DNA from: Candidatus Chlorobium masyuteum
GTDB lineage: Bacteria > Bacteroidota > Chlorobiia > Chlorobiales > Chlorobiaceae
Assembly (NCBI RefSeq): GCF_011601315.1
Contig: NZ_JAAORA010000004.1
Location: forward strand, 115,200-179,199
Length of the DNA stretch: 64,000 nucleotides
Reading direction: 5' to 3'
Of the stretch, positions 1 to 11,688 are shown piece by piece; within the stretch, counting starts at the first letter, position 1, and each line of letters opens with the position of its first letter. Below the pieces are notes generated by a model. That model was not told the DNA's origin, did not search any database, and saw nothing but the letters and a program-made list of their open reading frames with translations. The translations under genes were made by a program, and so were the position numbers.

Positions 1-2815
1 CAGTCAGAACAGCATCCGTCTCCGTCAGGCTCGCTGTGCTCGTGCCGCTTATCACCGCCGCATCATTGGTGCCCGTCATTGTCACGGTTACGACCTTCGA
101 CGTTCCATCTGCGGTCGTCACCGTTATGCTGTCCATATAGCTCTGGCCTCCGACAAACTCGTTGTGGGCACTGTTTGCCGTATAGCTCCACACGCCGTTC
201 GTACCGATAGTAAACACTCCGAATCCATTAGTTCCCGGGGCGGTCTGCGCTGTAAAGAGGTTTGCAGTACCATCCAAGTCTGAAGAACTCAATGTTCCTG
301 TCGCAGTCAAAGCAGCATTATTTTCAGTCAGACTGACACTGCTCGTGCCGCTTATCACCGCAGCATCATTGGTACCGGTCATTGTCACGGTTACAACCTT
401 CGACGTTCCATCTGCGGTCGTTACCGTAATACTGTCGGTATAGCTCTGGCCTCCGACAAACTCGTTGTGGGCACTGTTTGCCGTATAGCTCCACACGCCA
501 TTCGTGCCGATAGTGAACTTGCCATAACCTCCGGTTCCAGCGACATTGGTCTGTGCTGTAAATGTTGTCGCGCTATCTGCGTCTGTCGCACTTAACGTAC
601 CGGTTGCAGTCAGAACAGCATCCGTCTCCGTCAGGCTCGCTGTGCTCGTGCCGCTTATCACCGCCGCATCATTGGTGCCCGTCATTGTCACGGTTACGAC
701 CTTCGACGTTCCATCTGCGGTCGTCACCGTTATACTGTCCGTATAGCTCTGGCCTCCGACAAACTCGTTGTGGGCACTGTTTGCCGTATAGCTCCACACG
801 CCGTTCGTGCCGATAGTAAACACTCCGAATCCATTAGTTCCCGGGGCGGTCTGCGCTGTAAAGAGGTTTGCAGTACCATCCAAGTCTGAAGAACTCAATG
901 TTCCTGTCGCAGTCAAAGCAGCATTACTTTCAGTCAGACTGACACTGCTCGTGCCGCTTATCACCGCCGCATCATTGGTACCGGTCATTGTCACCGTTAC
1001 CACTTTCGGCGTTCCATCTGCGGTCGTTACCGTAATACTGTCGGTATAGCTCTGACCGCCGATAAACTCGTTATGCGCACTGTTTGCCGTATACGTCCAC
1101 ACGCCATTCGTGCTGATAGTGAACTTGCCATAACCTCCGGTTCCAGCGACATTACTCTGCGCAACAAAAGCGGCTGAACTGCTGTCGATGTCCGTTGCAC
1201 TCAATGAGCCTGTCGCAGTCAACACCGCATCACTTTCTGTCAGACTCGCCGTGCTTGTACCGCTTATCACCGCAGCATCATTGGTACCGGTCATTGTCAC
1301 GGTTACAACCTTCGACGTACCGTCTGCGGTCGTCACCGTTATGCTGTCCGTATAGCTCTGGCCTCCGACAAACTCGTTGTGAGCACTGTTTGCCGTATAG
1401 CTCCACACGCCGTTCGTATTAATGCTGAACTTGCCGTAACCATTATTACCCGCAACATTAATCAGGGTAACAAAATCTGCTGAACTGTCGGCATCCATTG
1501 CACTCAGCGTACCTGTCGCCGTCAGAACAGCATCCGTTTCCGTCAGGCTCGCCGTGCTCGTGCCGCTTATCACCGCCGCATCATTGGTGCCCGTCATTGT
1601 CACGGTTACGACCTTCGACGTTCCATCTGCGGTCGTTACCGTAATACTGTCGGTATAGCTCTGGCCTCCGACAAACTCGTTGTGAGCACTGTTTGCCGTA
1701 TAGCTCCACACGCCGTTCGTGCCGATACTGAACGTCCCATAGCCGCCTGTTCCAGCGACATTACTCTGCGCCACAAAAACCGCTGAACTGTCTACGTCCG
1801 TAGCGCTCAGCGTACCCGTTGCAGTCAAAACTGTGTTCGTCTCCGTAAGACTCGCCGTGCTCGTGCCGCATATCACCGCCGCATCATTGGTACCCGTCAT
1901 TGTCACGGTTACAACCTTCGACGTACCGTCTGCGGTCGTTACTGTAATGCTGTCCGTATAGCTCTGGCCTGCACCAAACTCGTTGTGAGCACTGTTGGCC
2001 GTGTACGTCCACACACCGTTCGTGCCGATGCTGAACTTGCCGTATCCGCCTGTTCCGGCAACATTACTCCGTGCAACAAAAGCCGCAGAACTGTCCGCAT
2101 CCGTTGCACTCAGCGTGCCCGTCGCAGTCAACACCGCATCCGTCTCCGTCAGACTGACACTGCTCGTACCGCTTATCACCGCCGCATCATTGGTACCCGT
2201 CATTGTCACGGTTACAACCTGTGACGTACCGTCTGCGGTCGTTACCGTAATGCTGTCCGTATAGCTCTGGCCTCCGACAAACTCGTTGTGGGCACTGTTG
2301 GCCGTGTACGTCCACACGCCGTTCGTGCCGATAGTAAACACTCCGTACCCATTCGTGCCCGGGGCGTTCTGTGCAGTAAAGAGGTTTGCTGTACCGTCAA
2401 CATCAGTGGAACTCAGTGTGCCTGTCGCAGTCAAAGCAGCGTTCGTCTCCGTCAGGGTTGTTGTACTTGTACCGCTTATCACCGCCGCATCATTGGTACC
2501 CGTAATGGTCACCCTCAGCACCTGCTCTGTGCCATCGGCTGTCGTTACCGTAATGCTGTCCGTATAGCTCTGACCAGCTACAAATTCATTGTGAGCACTG
2601 TTGGTTGTATAGGTCCAACCACCGTTCCTGCGGATGGTAAATGTACCATAGGCATGATCACCCGGTACATTATACTGGGTAACAAAAGTCTCTGAACTAT
2701 CTATATCATAGACATTCAAATCACCAGTTGCTTTCAGTACTACATTCGTCTCCGTCAGGCTGGCAGTACTCGTCCCGGTAATTATCGCATTTGGTCCATC
2801 AGTAGTATTCGGCAC
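1..2815 (-). CDS. VCBS-repeat surface/adhesin-like protein, partial (continues past left edge; 5' end doubtful)
   Basis: The minus strand reads through the whole stretch in one frame as tandem VCBS-type domains of about 101 residues. Each unit has a TGTNDAAVISGTSTASLTET linker, a YTDSITVTTADGT strand and an AHNEFVGGQSY stretch. Such domains occur in very large secreted or cell-surface proteins of adhesion type. The frame is still open at base 1, so the C-terminus lies outside. At the 5' side an in-frame TGA sits at 2831-2833. The only plausible start after it is GTG at 2815, with no signal peptide. The first residues (NAVPNTTDGPN) look like the end of a preceding domain, so the gene may be truncated or frameshifted at its 5' end rather than starting here. 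VCBS identity is from motif recognition; the adhesin role is inferred. Confidence 0.75.
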   Translation of the reverse strand, partial: MPNTTDGPNAIITGTSTASLTETNVVLKATGDLNVYDIDSSETFVTQYNVPGDHAYGTFTIRRNGGWTYTTNSAHNEFVAGQSYTDSITVTTADGTEQVLRVTITGTNDAAVISGTSTTTLTETNAALTATGTLSSTDVDGTANLFTAQNAPGTNGYGVFTIGTNGVWTYTANSAHNEFVGGQSYTDSITVTTADGTSQVVTVTMTGTNDAAVISGTSSVSLTETDAVLTATGTLSATDADSSAAFVARSNVAGTGGYGKFSIGTNGVWTYTANSAHNEFGAGQSYTDSITVTTADGTSKVVTVTMTGTNDAAVICGTSTASLTETNTVLTATGTLSATDVDSSAVFVAQSNVAGTGGYGTFSIGTNGVWSYTANSAHNEFVGGQSYTDSITVTTADGTSKVVTVTMTGTNDAAVISGTSTASLTETDAVLTATGTLSAMDADSSADFVTLINVAGNNGYGKFSINTNGVWSYTANSAHNEFVGGQSYTDSITVTTADGTSKVVTVTMTGTNDAAVISGTSTASLTESDAVLTATGSLSATDIDSSSAAFVAQSNVAGTGGYGKFTISTNGVWTYTANSAHNEFIGGQSYTDSITVTTADGTPKVVTVTMTGTNDAAVISGTSSVSLTESNAALTATGTLSSSDLDGTANLFTAQTAPGTNGFGVFTIGTNGVWSYTANSAHNEFVGGQSYTDSITVTTADGTSKVVTVTMTGTNDAAVISGTSTASLTETDAVLTATGTLSATDADSATTFTAQTNVAGTGGYGKFTIGTNGVWSYTANSAHNEFVGGQSYTDSITVTTADGTSKVVTVTMTGTNDAAVISGTSSVSLTENNAALTATGTLSSSDLDGTANLFTAQTAPGTNGFGVFTIGTNGVWSYTANSAHNEFVGGQSYMDSITVTTADGTSKVVTVTMTGTNDAAVISGTSTASLTETDAVLT
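1..2815 (-). repeat. Tandem 303-bp coding repeats (about nine units)
   Basis: The landmark CTCTGGCC or its close variant recurs at 141, 444, 747, 1050, 1356, 1659, 1962, 2265 and 2568. The period is 303 bp except one of 306 bp, always a multiple of three. Bases 1-300 and 607-906 are nearly identical, so a 606-bp two-unit block has itself been duplicated recently. The units near 2568-2815 are the most diverged. Confidence 0.9.
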
Positions 2816-2833
2816 GGCGTTTATTTTTAGTCA

Positions 2834-3301
2834 AGTCGACACTCCCGGTATCCAGGATGTCTCAATTATTAAGAGGCATTGTCTATGTATGCTACAATGC
2901 GATCCTTCGCAAAATCGCGAAACGGATATACAGTAAACAGGCTATGATATTGCTCTATCCATCTTGCCACAGAAGAAAATATTTCCCCTCTTTTATAAAC
3001 CATTTTTGAAGGTTATAAAATTCCGGAGCTGCACGCCACAACCATCATAATCCGCTGTTAAAGTCTTCCAAAACCAGATGGTTGGCTATGTTCAAAATCT
3101 TTATGATAAAAACACTACCTTGTTACCATCGCAGGCGTTATAAGGGTATATAGTTAGTAGTTAATATAGCTATATTTATTCTGATTTATATATATACAGC
3201 GACTTATTTAGCCGCTTCAGACCCGCAATTACCGCTATACATTAGCGCGATTACTCCATTAATACACGAACCATATATACGCGAGCAAAAACAATTCATA
3301 T
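2834..3301. other. Intergenic region, AT-rich, no gene seen
   Basis: These 468 bp between the VCBS open frame and the reductase gene have stops in all frames. A short hairpin (TTCGC/GCGAA, about 2904-2919) is the only structure noticed. The stretch near 3150-3200 is very AT-rich and probably carries the promoter of the downstream gene, but no clear -35/-10 pair could be fixed. Confidence 0.4.
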
Positions 3302-4033
3302 ATGAAAAAAATCATCATTATAACCGGAGCAGGAAAAGGGATTGGAAGAGCAATCGCAATTGACTTTTCACGTGCAGCAATAGAGAAGAGCGGTTTTGAG
3401 CCAATTCTTATTCTTGTATCAAGGACAGCTTCAGATCTTGAATCTGTTGCAACTGAATGCCGGGCAAATGGAGCAGTTGCTGAAATCCTCACCATTGATA
3501 TTGCAGACAAATCACAAACAGACCGGCTCGTTGAAACAACAATCAAGCGATACGGAACCATTGACTGCCTGATCAACAATGCCGGTGTCGGACGATTCAA
3601 GCCTCTCGGTGAGCTGAACGAAGAGGATTTTGACTACACCATATCGACCAACCTCAAAGGAACTTTTTTCCTGACACAAAAGGTCTTTGCTGCGATGGAG
3701 AAAAACAGGTCGGGCCATATTTTCTTTATAACCTCCATTGCAGCCGAAACAGCATTCAAAAGCTCCGCGATCTACTGTATGTCGAAGTTCGGTCAAAAAG
3801 GGCTGATTGAAACGCTGCGTCTTTACGCCAGGGAGTGCAATGTCAGAATTACCAATGTCATGCCGGGTGCAGTCTATACGCCAATGTGGGGAGAGCTGCC
3901 GGAGGAGATGAAATCCGTCATGATGCGGCCAAAAGAGATCTCATCAGCCTTGCTCAATGCCTACTTTCTTCCCGGCAGGGCATCGGTAGAAGAGCTGGTA
4001 ATCCGTCCCGTCGGCGGGGACATCAATGATTGA
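3302..4033 (+). CDS. Sepiapterin reductase (SDR family)
   Basis: 243-residue short-chain dehydrogenase/reductase. The NADP-binding glycine motif TGAGKGIG is at residues 8-15, NNAG near residue 95, and the catalytic Tyr158-x3-Lys162 is in YCMSKFG. The chain resembles, from memory, the Chlorobaculum tepidum sepiapterin reductase, including the stretches NNAGVGRF, STNLKGTFFLTQ, GHIFFITS and GAVYTPMWG. That enzyme reduces pyruvoyl-tetrahydropterin or sepiapterin to a tetrahydrobiopterin, used in green sulfur bacteria for glycosylated pterins. Soluble, cytoplasmic. The ATG follows an AT-rich leader, and a yqeY-like gene follows after a short gap. An SDR with another substrate is possible but less likely. 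Confidence 0.85.
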   Translation: MKKIIIITGAGKGIGRAIAIDFSRAAIEKSGFEPILILVSRTASDLESVATECRANGAVAEILTIDIADKSQTDRLVETTIKRYGTIDCLINNAGVGRFKPLGELNEEDFDYTISTNLKGTFFLTQKVFAAMEKNRSGHIFFITSIAAETAFKSSAIYCMSKFGQKGLIETLRLYARECNVRITNVMPGAVYTPMWGELPEEMKSVMMRPKEISSALLNAYFLPGRASVEELVIRPVGGDIND

Positions 4034-4102
4034 GTGGGAAAGCACCATTTTTTCCTGTATTTTCAGATTCTTCTTGTTGAATACAACCCATTGAAAACCA
4101 CC

Positions 4103-4561
4103 ATGAGCCTGAAAGAAACTATAGATCGGGATCTGAAAGAGTCCCTAAAAAGCGGAGCAAAAGACCGTCTGAACGCCATCCGATCCATACGCGCCGCACT
4201 GCTGGAAAAAGAGGTATCAATCCGCGTCGCAGGAAAAGCGGTTCTGACTGATGAACAGGAGATCGAAGTACTGGTAAGCCTGGCAAAAAAACGGCGGGAT
4301 GCCATTGAGCAGTTTACCGCAGGAAACCGCCCCGATCTGGCAGAAACAGAGCAGTCAGAACTCAAGGTAATCGAAGAGTATCTGCCCGAACCGGTTTCGG
4401 ATGATGAAATAGAACGTGTCATTAAAGAGATCGTCGCAAAAACCGGAGCCTCATCCATGAAAGATATCGGCCGGGTAATGGGTGAATCGATGAAAGCACT
4501 TAAAGGCAAGGCTGACGGTAACAAGGTTCAGCAGATCGTAAAATCGCTGCTTTCAGCATAA
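4103..4561 (+). CDS. yqeY: GatB/YqeY domain protein
   Basis: 152-residue soluble protein of the YqeY family, related to the C-terminal tail of the amidotransferase subunit GatB. Conserved features are MSLKETIDRDLKESLKSG at the start, LNAIRSIRAALLEKE, the central AKKRRDAIEQF, EEYLPEPVSDDEIE and the C-terminal GKADGNKVQQIVK. The cellular role of free-standing YqeY is not well established; binding to tRNA or the aminoacylation machinery has been proposed. The frame is open back to a GTG at 4034, but the family normally starts at the MSLKE methionine at 4103. It lies immediately before serS and may be cotranscribed with it. Confidence 0.85.
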   Translation: MSLKETIDRDLKESLKSGAKDRLNAIRSIRAALLEKEVSIRVAGKAVLTDEQEIEVLVSLAKKRRDAIEQFTAGNRPDLAETEQSELKVIEEYLPEPVSDDEIERVIKEIVAKTGASSMKDIGRVMGESMKALKGKADGNKVQQIVKSLLSA

Positions 4562-4579
4562 CCCACTCTTTTCACTATC

Positions 4580-5869
4580 ATGCTTGACATCAACTATATC
4601 CGCCAGAATCAGGCGGAAGTCATGAATATGCTGCACCAGCGCCAGCTGGCCGTTGAAGTGCCCAGACTCCAGGAGCTTCTTGATCTTGACAGAGAGCGCA
4701 AGGAGCTTGTTCAGCGGTCTGACGATCAGAAAGCCCTGCGTAACAAGGTTTCAAAAGAGGTGGCTGACATAAAAAAAAGCGGGCAGGGCTCTGCAGAAGA
4801 GCTGATCGTCCGGATGAAATCCGTTTCAGAAGAGATTGCCCTGATGGACAACCGGCTCGGCCAGCTTGAAGAGGAGATGGAGAGTATTCTGCTTGCACTC
4901 CCCAACAAACTCCACCCCTCGGTTCCAACCGGAAAAAGCGCTGCAGAGAACGAGATTTTTGGCAAACCGGTAACGTTTGAACACCTTCTTGACTTCCCGG
5001 TTAAAAATCACCTTGAACTGGGTAAATCACTCGGCATCCTTGATTTTGAGCGGGGTGCAAAGGTAAGCGGGGCAGGCTTTCCCGCCTATATGGGCAAAGG
5101 TGCCCGTCTTGAAAGGGCTCTGATCAACTTCATGCTTGACATGCATACGGAAAATCACGGCTATACCGAGGTATTTCCGCCTTTTTTTGTCAACAGGGAG
5201 TCGCTGAGGGGAACCGGTCAGTGGCCGAAGTTCGCCGATCAGGTCTATCACATGCAGGAGGATGACCTCTACGCCATCCCCACCGCCGAAGTGCCGGTCA
5301 CCAACCTGCACCGAGGGGAAATGCTTGACACCGGGGCTCTGCCGATCTCCTATACCGCCTACTCCGCCTGTTTCCGTCGTGAAGCGGGCAGCTACGGCAA
5401 GGATACCAGGGGTTTTCTCAGGGTACACCAGTTCAACAAGGTGGAGATGGTAAAGTTTACCCGGCCTGAAGAGTCCTATGAAGCACTTGAACAGATTCGC
5501 AGAAACGCTGAAGCCATTCTCATTGCCCTGAAAATACCATACCGGGTTCTCCTTCTCTGCAGCGGCGATATCAGTGCAAATGCCGCGAAATGCTATGACA
5601 TCGAGGTCTGGTCACCGGCGGAACAGAAATACCTTGAAGCATCAAGCTGCTCAAACTTCGAGGATTACCAGGCTCGGCGCGCAAACATCCGTTTCAAACC
5701 CAATGGCAAATCAAAACCGGAGTTCGTGCACACCCTGAACGGATCAGGGTTGGCAACATCCCGCCTTATGGTATCACTCCTTGAGCACTACCAGACAGCG
5801 GAAGGCAATATTACCGTCCCTGAGGTGTTAAGGCACTATACACGTTTTGACGAGATCACGGCACCGTAA
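4580..5869 (+). CDS. serS: Seryl-tRNA synthetase
   Basis: 429 residues, full length for bacterial SerRS, a class II synthetase that charges tRNA-Ser (and tRNA-Sec where present). The N-terminal ~110 residues form the long antiparallel coiled-coil arm that grips the tRNA. The catalytic core carries motif 2 ([20 protein letters not shown]) and motif 3 ([18 protein letters not shown]), with [10 protein letters not shown] between. It starts 18 bp after the yqeY stop. A strong hairpin follows the stop. Confidence 0.97.
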   Translation: MLDINYIRQNQAEVMNMLHQRQLAVEVPRLQELLDLDRERKELVQRSDDQKALRNKVSKEVADIKKSGQGSAEELIVRMKSVSEEIALMDNRLGQLEEEMESILLALPNKLHPSVPTGKSAAENEIFGKPVTFEHLLDFPVKNHLELGKSLGILDFERGAKVSGAGFPAYMGKGARLERALINFMLDMHTENHGYTEVFPPFFVNRESLRGTGQWPKFADQVYHMQEDDLYAIPTAEVPVTNLHRGEMLDTGALPISYTAYSACFRREAGSYGKDTRGFLRVHQFNKVEMVKFTRPEESYEALEQIRRNAEAILIALKIPYRVLLLCSGDISANAAKCYDIEVWSPAEQKYLEASSCSNFEDYQARRANIRFKPNGKSKPEFVHTLNGSGLATSRLMVSLLEHYQTAEGNITVPEVLRHYTRFDEITAP

Positions 5870-5879
5870 ATATTCCGCC

Positions 5880-5901
5880 GGGGCGTATTTCGATACGCCC
5901 C
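5880..5901. terminator. Bidirectional hairpin between serS and metX
   Basis: Perfect 9-bp stem GGGGCGTAT / ATACGCCCC with a TTCG tetraloop, in the 35-bp gap between convergent serS (+) and metX (-). There is no long T-run on either side, but the position and stability fit a shared transcription terminator. Confidence 0.7.
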
Positions 5902-5904
5902 TTC

Positions 5905-8513
<2,609 letters not shown>

Positions 8514-8617
8514 CGTAAAATCTTGAAAAGAACATTTAGTTCAGTTAATCTACAACAGGGAATAGTATTTTACAAATCACCCGAATGGGTACAATACTCT
8601 AAAATCCATAGCTCCCA

Positions 8618-9961
8618 ATGATTACAGCCAGAGAAACGGCACTGAATGTTCTGCAGGCCCTCGAAACAGGAAAAAAACGATCCGACCAGATACTGCACCG
8701 GACTCTGGAGCAGAGTGCACTGAACCGCATTGACCGGGCACTTGCAACCGGACTGGTCAACGGAGTACTTCGCTACCGGCTTCAGCTTGATTTTATTATC
8801 AGTCGCTACTACCACCACAAACTGGAAAAAGCCGCTCCGGTACTGAAAAATATACTTCGACTCGGCGTCTATCAGATTCTCTTCCTTGACAAGGTTCCCG
8901 ACTGGGCGGCAGTCAATGAGTGTGTAAAACTCGCCCGGAAATATAAAGGTGACCGGATGTCAAAACTGGTCAACGGTGTGTTGAGAAAAATCACCCCGCA
9001 AAGCATAACCCTTGATGAGTGGCTCAAGGAGAAAGAGCCCGCAGAACAGCTTGCCATAAAACACTCCCACCCGAGGTGGCTGGTTGAACGCTGGATTGCT
9101 GACTATGGCCTTAAAAAAACCGAAGCCCTCCTGACCTATAACAACCGGTTCCCGCTCTTCGGATTCAGAATCAACCGGCTGAAAACTTCAGAGGAGCAGC
9201 TTTTTTCCGATCCCCTGTTTTCCTCTGCAGCATATGACGCGTGCAGTATTGAAAACCTCTTCATTTCGAAGGAGTTCAGCTCCTTTGAACCAGCGGTCAG
9301 CGATGGCAGGCTCACCGTCCAGAATCCGACACAGGCTCTTGCCTGCCTGCTTCTGAATCCGGTGCCGGGAAGTGCGGTACTCGACCTCTGCGCAGCTCCG
9401 GGTGGAAAATCAACCTTTATGGCTGAATTGATGGAGAACAACGGAAGCGTCACCTCACTTGATCTCTATGCACAAAAACTGCTGAAAATCACCACGCACG
9501 CTGAAGCCCTCGGCATTACCATCATTACAACAGTGGCCGCCGATGCAAGGAGCTTCAAACCGGAAAATCGCCCTGATGCAATCCTGCTTGATGCCCCCTG
9601 TTCAGGGACCGGCGTTGTTGGCAGGCGAACTGAACTGCGCTGGAAACTGACTCCTGAAAATATTCAGGAACTGATCACCCTGCAAAAGGAGCTTCTCGAC
9701 CATGCCGCAGAGCTGCTTGAGAAAAACGGCGTGCTTGTCTATGCCACATGCTCCATCGAACCCGAAGAGAACGGCTTGCAGATTGAAGCGTTTCTTCAGC
9801 GGCACCCCGACTTTTCTGTGGACCCTGACAGCGGAAAAGTACCGGAACCGTTCCTGCCAAAGAGCGGTTTCAAGGGAGCCATCCTCACTCTGCCGGGAGA
9901 GTATCCGGGATTTGACGGAGGTTTCGCTCAACGGCTCCGCAAAACCGGCAAACAAGCATGA
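8618..9961 (+). CDS. rsmB: 16S rRNA (cytosine-C5)-methyltransferase RsmB/Sun
   Basis: 447 residues, the usual length for RsmB. It methylates a cytosine of 16S rRNA (C967 in E. coli) with SAM. The N-terminal ~140 residues form a NusB-like RNA-binding domain (ARETALNVLQALE, DRALATGLVNGVLRY). The Rossmann methyltransferase domain follows, with LDLCAAPGGKSTF for SAM binding and the two catalytic cysteines in DAPCSGTGVVG and YATCSIEPEENG. It overlaps the next gene by 4 bp (ATGA), suggesting coupled expression with the recombinase. Confidence 0.95.
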   Translation: MITARETALNVLQALETGKKRSDQILHRTLEQSALNRIDRALATGLVNGVLRYRLQLDFIISRYYHHKLEKAAPVLKNILRLGVYQILFLDKVPDWAAVNECVKLARKYKGDRMSKLVNGVLRKITPQSITLDEWLKEKEPAEQLAIKHSHPRWLVERWIADYGLKKTEALLTYNNRFPLFGFRINRLKTSEEQLFSDPLFSSAAYDACSIENLFISKEFSSFEPAVSDGRLTVQNPTQALACLLLNPVPGSAVLDLCAAPGGKSTFMAELMENNGSVTSLDLYAQKLLKITTHAEALGITIITTVAADARSFKPENRPDAILLDAPCSGTGVVGRRTELRWKLTPENIQELITLQKELLDHAAELLEKNGVLVYATCSIEPEENGLQIEAFLQRHPDFSVDPDSGKVPEPFLPKSGFKGAILTLPGEYPGFDGGFAQRLRKTGKQA

Positions 9962-10872
9962 ACACCCTGCATGACTCCAGCCGCAACGTGCTTGAGAGCT
10001 TCCTGAACTATATGCTCATTGAACGCAACTTTTCGGAAAACACAAGGGTCTCTTACCGCAACGATCTCGAGCGCTACCTGCTTTTCATACAGCAAAACGC
10101 CATATCGCTGGAAAGCATTACTCCCAACCAGATCCGGGAGTTCATCACCGAGCTCTACTTGACAGGACTCGAACCAAGCTCATTGGCACGGAACATTTCA
10201 GCAATCCGCTCCTTCCACAAATTCCTGCTCTCTGAGCGCACGACATCCCTCAACCCGGCGGAAAACCTTCATCAGCCAAAACAGGCACGATACCTGCCCA
10301 CCGTCCTGACAATTGATGAAACCCTTCGCCTGCTTGAAGCTCCGCTTCTGCAGAAGCCGCAGGGAAAATACTTCCTGCGTGACAAAACAATAGTTGAACT
10401 CCTCTACGCAACCGGAGTAAGGGTGAGCGAACTGATCTCTATCCAGCAGCAGAATCTCTACCTTGAGGCTGGTTTTGTAAGAATCTTCGGTAAAGGATCA
10501 AAGGAGCGTCTTGTGCCGGTCGGCAGTGCCGCAACAGAGTGGATCACCCGCTACCAGAGTGAACTCCGGCAAGGACTTTCAGGGCGAAACTCCGGCGACT
10601 ATCTCTTTCTTAATGCAAGGGGAAAACCACTCTCACGCATGGCCATCTTCTCGATGGTGCGGCAATACGCTATCATTGCCGGTATTGAAAAGCAGATCAG
10701 TCCGCACACGTTCCGCCATACCTTCGCAACCCATCTGCTCGAAGGCGGCGCAGATCTGCGCGCGGTACAGGAGATGCTCGGCCACAGCTCCATATCCACA
10801 ACCCAGATCTACACACACATCGACCGGTCGTTTGTCAAGGAGGTCCACAAAACCTTTCATCCGAGAGGATAG
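9958..10872 (+). CDS. xerD: Tyrosine recombinase XerC/XerD
   Basis: 304-residue tyrosine recombinase, the typical Xer length. It has an N-terminal SAM-like core-binding domain (residues ~10-95) and a C-terminal catalytic domain. The catalytic set is visible: Arg in ATGVRVSEL, Lys in GKGSKERLVPV, HTFRH, the His of LGHSSISTT and the nucleophile Tyr in QIYTHID. It should resolve chromosome dimers at dif. The housekeeping context and length argue against a phage or integron integrase. XerC versus XerD cannot be settled by eye. Confidence 0.93.
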   Translation: MNTLHDSSRNVLESFLNYMLIERNFSENTRVSYRNDLERYLLFIQQNAISLESITPNQIREFITELYLTGLEPSSLARNISAIRSFHKFLLSERTTSLNPAENLHQPKQARYLPTVLTIDETLRLLEAPLLQKPQGKYFLRDKTIVELLYATGVRVSELISIQQQNLYLEAGFVRIFGKGSKERLVPVGSAATEWITRYQSELRQGLSGRNSGDYLFLNARGKPLSRMAIFSMVRQYAIIAGIEKQISPHTFRHTFATHLLEGGADLRAVQEMLGHSSISTTQIYTHIDRSFVKEVHKTFHPRG

Positions 10873-10888
10873 AACCAAAAAACAGGCA

Positions 10889-10907
10889 AAGAGGGTCCGT
10901 CCCTCTT
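10889..10907 (-). terminator. Hairpin terminator at convergent xerD / DUF2721 ends
   Basis: Stem AAGAGGG / CCCTCTT with a 5-base loop. On the minus strand a T-run (plus-strand AAAAAA near 10877-10882) follows after a few bases. It overlaps the stop region of the minus-strand DUF2721 gene and may serve both convergent genes. Confidence 0.55.
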
Positions 10908-11355
10908 AATGCTTGTGACTTCTCATCTCTATTTTCAACGCAGCAAGGGTAAGGTTCACGTCAAGCACAAAAAAGACCAGCGAGCTGCTCAAACAGAGCA
11001 TGCTGACAATAAATATGGCCGACAGCACCAGAGGCAGATCAAGATTAACGAGAGCACTGAGAAAGAGCATAATAATCAGAAGCGAGGCGCCAAGGCAGGT
11101 CATGGTTGCAAGCAGAATGGCTGTACGGATGTAGCGGGCTCTTGTCCAGAGAATGGCAACCTCCTCGTTGATTCTCTGTATATGGAGGTCCGGAAATGAC
11201 TCCAGATTATCAATCAGGGATCTTGAACGGTCAATGATACGACCAAGCCTGTTGGTCATGGTCAGCAGAAGAAGACCAAGACCAGAGATAAGAATCATCG
11301 GGCCGATTGCAGTCTGAAGAATAGGGACAAGCTCCCTGAAGGTGGTAATTAACAT
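10906..11355 (-). CDS. DUF2721 family membrane protein
   Basis: 149 residues with an N-terminal hydrophobic helix (ILQTAIGPMILISGLGLLLL) and two further membrane helices (about residues 75-100 and 105-125). TNRLGRIIDRSRSL and the Arg-rich ARYIRTAI segment are typical of DUF2721. Function unknown. It has its own transcription unit, convergent with xerD. Confidence 0.8.
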   Translation of the reverse strand: MLITTFRELVPILQTAIGPMILISGLGLLLLTMTNRLGRIIDRSRSLIDNLESFPDLHIQRINEEVAILWTRARYIRTAILLATMTCLGASLLIIMLFLSALVNLDLPLVLSAIFIVSMLCLSSSLVFFVLDVNLTLAALKIEMRSHKH

Positions 11356-11688
11356 CGTATCCTATTAATAACATTATTTAAATAACAGCCATAAACATCA
11401 TATCAGGCGGCATCTCTGCCGCAAATAACATTTATTGTAACTCACGATTAAAATAGAAACTAATGCTTCGCATACAACTCTTCCGGCAAGGTTTTGCATA
11501 ATCGTGACAGTTCCAGTCTCCGCAGTTTATCAGGAACGCAATAATACATAGGACCGGTTATTTGTCATCCCGAACGAAGAGAGGGATCTGATTCCGGAAC
11601 AGAGGCATTTGGTGAAAACATCCGGCACCAGGCTTATTCCGCCGACAAGTCGTCTTCGGGATGACGGAGAAAAATAACAGGTCTGGTG
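11356..11688. other. Intergenic region holding an inverted-repeat element
   Basis: No gene. Bases 11564-11665 begin GTCATCCCGAACGAAGA and end TCTTCGGGATGAC, a long inverted repeat around a ~70-bp centre. It belongs with the similar GTCAT...ATGAC elements at 19223, 22060 and 47972. Confidence 0.6.
11564..11665. repeat. Palindromic GTCATC-type dispersed repeat, copy 1
   Basis: Ends are inverted copies (GTCATCCCGAA / TTCGGGATGAC). An internal GAGAGGGATCT recalls the GAGAGATCTC found in the other copies in this window. Confidence 0.65.

Noticed and set aside
546-2695. Plus-strand ORFs inside the repeat region
   Set aside because: They are low-complexity shadows of the minus-strand VCBS frame and repeat with its period.
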